This document shows, in pieces, positions 5,799 through 7,975 of a DNA stretch of 7,975 nt (its first letter is position 1; each line of letters opens with the position of its first letter). Made by a program: the position numbers and the translations under genes. A model generated the notes under the pieces. It saw nothing but the letters and a program-made list of their open reading frames with translations. It did no database searches and was not told the DNA's origin. This DNA is from Faecalibacterium sp. CAG:74 (GTDB taxonomy: Bacteria > Bacillota > Clostridia > Christensenellales > Aristaeellaceae): the NCBI GenBank assembly GCA_000437595.1, contig FR899849.1, positions 120,888-128,862 of the forward strand, in the 5' to 3' direction.

Positions 5799-6659
5799 GT
5801 GGAAGTTTATCTGGCGAGTGCAGCGGGACTGCTCTCATGGTGCGGCAAGTGGCGGAAAATCCCGACACTGCTGGCACATCCGACCCTGCTGGCCGCGTGC
5901 GGAGCGGATGTCGCGCTGGCTGATTCCGTCAACCGCTTGCTGTACCGTCAAGGGCGAGTCAGCCCGCTGCCGCCGGGCGTCGAGGTGCTTCGCTGCTGGC
6001 GAAATCAGCTGCTGACGCTCTCCAGCGAGACGAACTGTCTAACACTGTATGATGCACATGATTACCCGCTGGTTTCATCGCCCGCTGGAATTCGCCCATG
6101 CGACTGCGCGGTCGTCGACTGCCAAGTAATCGTCTGCGGCTGCGAGGACGGCTGTTTGCACATCTTTTCCCTGCCGGATTTGCGGGAAATTGCTGCATAT
6201 CCCGTTCCGGGTTGTCCGATGAGGGTCGCGGCGGATGGCGGAGTGCTCACCTGCCTGTCGCTGCTGAGCCCCGACCCGCCGCAAACGCTGCTTTTCCGCC
6301 TATGTCTGACAAGCGGCGATTTTGCGCCCGTCGCGTTGCTTCCCGGCTGGTGCGGCGCGGTAACAATTGCCGCTGACAACACGATTTGGGCTGGCGTGGG
6401 CGAGCAGCTGCTGCATTTTCCTTTAGATTCCGTTGTGCCGGATGTGCAATTAGGGGAATTCGGGTTGATTCGTTTCCTATCCTGCCAGCAGTCGAAGCTG
6501 CTGATTAGCGACCCGTGGGCAGGACGCTGTTTGCTGATGGACACGACCCCGCCTTACGCGCCGCGTCAGCTGTATGCGGGCGAATGTGGGGGCTGCTGCT
6601 TTGCATCATGCAGAAAAGGGACGCTCCCCGACTGGAAAGCGTCCCTGAATGAACCTTAG
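5799..6659 (+). CDS. Cysteine-rich, propeller-like protein of unknown function
   Basis: I do not recognise the family. The 286-residue protein has several roughly evenly spaced blocks of the pattern hydrophobic strand - turn - strand, for example QLLTLSSETNCLTLYD, VIVCGCEDGCLHIFSL, DNTIWAGVGEQLLHFPL and SKLLISDPWAGRCLLMD. They look like blades of a WD40/YncE-type beta-propeller, though no signature is firm. It has about 20 cysteines (7%), including a cluster at PCDCAVVDCQVIVCGCEDGC and another near the end (ECGGCCFASC). That is unusual for a soluble protein; metal binding or a redox role is possible but only inferred. There is no signal peptide or clear membrane helix. GTG at 5799 is chosen because GGGAGG lies 8 bases upstream; a GTG at 5790 overlaps that site. 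The last 15 or so codons read through the tuf terminator, and one base separates its stop from that of tuf. Confidence 0.75.
   Translation: MEVYLASAAGLLSWCGKWRKIPTLLAHPTLLAACGADVALADSVNRLLYRQGRVSPLPPGVEVLRCWRNQLLTLSSETNCLTLYDAHDYPLVSSPAGIRPCDCAVVDCQVIVCGCEDGCLHIFSLPDLREIAAYPVPGCPMRVAADGGVLTCLSLLSPDPPQTLLFRLCLTSGDFAPVALLPGWCGAVTIAADNTIWAGVGEQLLHFPLDSVVPDVQLGEFGLIRFLSCQQSKLLISDPWAGRCLLMDTTPPYAPRQLYAGECGGCCFASCRKGTLPDWKASLNEP
6613..6646 (-). terminator. Rho-independent terminator of tuf, inside the converging gene
   Basis: On the minus strand AGGGACGCT (6646-6638) pairs with AGCGTCCCT (6625-6617) as a perfect 9-bp stem around a 12-base loop, followed by TTTTCTG. It lies 14 bases past the tuf stop. 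On the plus strand the same bases are codons of the Cys-rich gene and have no T-run after the stem. Confidence 0.8.
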
Positions 6660-6660
6660 A

Positions 6661-7311
6661 TTACTCGATGACCTTGGCAACGACGCCGGAACCAACCGTG
6701 CGGCCACCTTCGCGGATAGCAAAGCGCAGGCCCTGCTCCAGAGCGATGGGGGTAATCAGGGTGATTTCCATGTCGATGTTGTCACCGGGCATGACCATCT
6801 CCGTGCCTTCGGGCAGCTTGATGTTGCCGGTCACGTCGGTGGTACGGAAGTAGAACTGCGGACGATAGCCGTTGAAGAACGGGGTATGACGGCCGCCTTC
6901 TTCCTTCGTCAGGACGTAAACCTGACCGATGAAGTGCGTGTGCGGATGAATCGTGCCGGGCTTAGCCAGAACCTGACCACGCTCGATCTCGTTGCGCTGA
7001 ATGCCGCGCAGCAGAGCGCCGATGTTGTCGCCCGCTTCCGCCTGATCCAGCAGCTTGTGGAACATTTCCACGCCGGTAACGACGGTAGACTTCGGCTTGT
7101 CCATCAGGCCGACGATTTCAACCGTGTCGGACACCTTGACCGTGCCGCGTTCCACACGACCGGTGGCAACAGTGCCGCGGCCAGAGATGGAGAACACGTC
7201 TTCAACAGGCATCAGGAAGGGCTGGTCGGTCGCGCGCTTGGGTTCCGGAATGTAGTGGTCAACCGCATCCATCAGTTCCCAAATGCACTTGCACTCCGGC
7301 GCGTTGTCCAC
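6661..7311 (-). CDS. tuf: Elongation factor Tu, C-terminal part (frame-broken tuf)
   Basis: EF-Tu brings aminoacyl-tRNA to the ribosome in a GTP-dependent way. This part covers the end of the G domain plus domains 2 and 3: AVDHYIPEPKRATDQPFLMPVEDVFSISGRGTV opens domain 2, GIQRNEIERGQVLAKPG closes it, and domain 3 ends FAIREGGRTVGSGVVAKVIE, the normal EF-Tu end. The listed left-hand codon (GTG at 7311) is not a real start; it is an internal Val of a G-domain loop. The frame is open a little further upstream through a repeat of SALKALEYVQNGGTDVD. It belongs with the N-terminal part, from which a 97-base duplication separates it by a frameshift. The terminator at 6613-6646 follows. Confidence 0.88.
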   Translation of the reverse strand: MDNAPECKCIWELMDAVDHYIPEPKRATDQPFLMPVEDVFSISGRGTVATGRVERGTVKVSDTVEIVGLMDKPKSTVVTGVEMFHKLLDQAEAGDNIGALLRGIQRNEIERGQVLAKPGTIHPHTHFIGQVYVLTKEEGGRHTPFFNGYRPQFYFRTTDVTGNIKLPEGTEMVMPGDNIDMEITLITPIALEQGLRFAIREGGRTVGSGVVAKVIE

Positions 7312-7972
7312 GTCGGTGCCGCCGTTCTGGACATATTCCAGCGCCTTCAGGGCAGAACCCTTGGTCCATCAGCGCCCAGATGCACTGGCATTCGGGAGCA
7401 TGGTCAACGTCGGTGCCGCCGTTCTGGACATATTCCAGCGCCTTCAGGGCAGAACCCTTGATGATCGGGATCTCGTCGCCCGGGAAATCGTAGCTGCTCA
7501 GCAGTTCGCGGATTTCCATTTCGACCAGTTCCAGCAGCTCTTCGTCGTCCATCATGTCGGTCTTGTTCATGAAGACCACGATGTACGGCACGCCAACCTG
7601 ACGGGCGAGCAGAATGTGCTCACGGGTCTGGGGCATCGGGCCGTCGGGAGCAGACACAACCAGGATAGCACCGTCCATCTGGGCAGCACCGGTGATCATG
7701 TTCTTAACATAGTCAGCGTGGCCGGGGCAGTCCACGTGAGCGTAGTGGCGGGTAGCCGTCTCGTACTCAACGTGAGCGGTGTTAATCGTGATGCCGCGGG
7801 CCTTTTCTTCCGGCGCCTTGTCGATTTCGTCATAACGCATCGCCTGCGCTTCGCCCTTCTGGGACAGCGTCATGGTGATAGCGGCGGTCAAGGTCGTCTT
7901 GCCATGGTCAACGTGACCGATGGTGCCGATGTTAACGTGGGGCTTTTTGCGCTCGTAACGTTCCTTAGCCAT
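7259..7972 (-). CDS. tuf: Elongation factor Tu, N-terminal part (frame-broken tuf)
   Basis: This is the GTP-binding domain of EF-Tu, with all G motifs: GHVDHGKT (19-26), RGITI (59-63), DCPGH (81-85), NKTD (136-139) and GSALK (173-177). The sequence is normal up to ALMD (200-203). It then shifts into a wrong frame (QGFCPEGAG...) because a 97-base segment is repeated imperfectly, and it ends 34 residues later. Removing 97 bases gives one continuous 404-residue EF-Tu, close to the usual 395-400. The loop after KALE is about 9 residues longer than in E. coli EF-Tu and carries a CxC (ECQC). The ATG is at 7972; the window ends 3 bases upstream, so the ribosome site and promoter are not visible. As tuf is essential, an intact copy must exist; the break is probably an assembly fault. 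Confidence 0.93.
   Translation of the reverse strand: MAKERYERKKPHVNIGTIGHVDHGKTTLTAAITMTLSQKGEAQAMRYDEIDKAPEEKARGITINTAHVEYETATRHYAHVDCPGHADYVKNMITGAAQMDGAILVVSAPDGPMPQTREHILLARQVGVPYIVVFMNKTDMMDDEELLELVEMEIRELLSSYDFPGDEIPIIKGSALKALEYVQNGGTDVDHAPECQCIWALMDQGFCPEGAGICPERRHRRGQRAGVQVHLGTDGCG
7310..7460. repeat. 97-base-spaced direct repeat that breaks tuf
   Basis: Bases 7310-7363 and 7407-7460 are identical over 54 positions. The 42 bases left of each copy (7268-7309 and 7365-7406) are homologous but differ at about 10 positions. They encode DNAPECKCIWELMD in one copy and DHAPECQCIWALMD in the other. The 97-base unit is not a multiple of three and so shifts the tuf frame. Confidence 0.9.
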
Positions 7973-7975
7973 TGG

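Noticed and set aside
6649..7461. 270-codon plus-strand open frame opposite tuf
   Set aside because: Antisense shadow of the highly conserved EF-Tu gene; starts inside the end of the Cys-rich gene with no ribosome site.

Overview
The window (about 8 kb, GC-rich, compact, strong purine-rich Shine-Dalgarno sequences) looks like a chromosome segment from a Gram-positive, Clostridia-type bacterium. I would guess Oscillospirales or a related gut lineage. The TSCPD-family small protein, the tandem CxxC zinc-ribbon protein and the EF-Tu sequence all point that way. The genus cannot be fixed from the sequence alone. No phage, transposon, CRISPR or toxin-antitoxin module was seen.

Layout from left to right. 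A plus-strand gene (123-1574) encodes a protein of the GMP synthase (GuaA) family. Its glutaminase domain has lost the catalytic Cys and His, and its XMP-binding parts are altered. It ends in a clear terminator. Converging on it is a minus-strand winged-helix protein of the AlkZ/YcaQ type (DNA glycosylase-like, QxQ motif). It has its own extended -10 promoter but no proper in-frame ATG, and a G6 tract sits at the start. Next, still on the minus strand, is a small two-knuckle zinc-ribbon protein with a strong terminator behind it. Between this gene and the next lie about 330 bases with no protein gene. They hold a near-ideal sigma-A-type promoter and a long structured RNA whose two ends pair, running into the zinc-ribbon gene as a leader or processed ncRNA.

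Further right is a minus-strand group: a TSCPD-domain protein, a DEAD-box RNA helicase whose start overlaps the previous stop, and after a 54-base gap with a stem-loop, a membrane-anchored metallophosphoesterase. Divergent from it is a plus-strand, strikingly cysteine-rich, propeller-like protein of unknown function. It converges with tuf (EF-Tu, minus strand), leaving a single base between the two stop codons, so the tuf terminator lies inside its last codons.

The tuf gene is broken as given. A 97-base imperfect duplication shifts the frame, and the two copies look like pieces of two different tuf alleles, so an assembly chimera is the likeliest reason. The points most worth following up are the pseudo-glutaminase GuaA paralogue and the structured RNA at 3091-3314.
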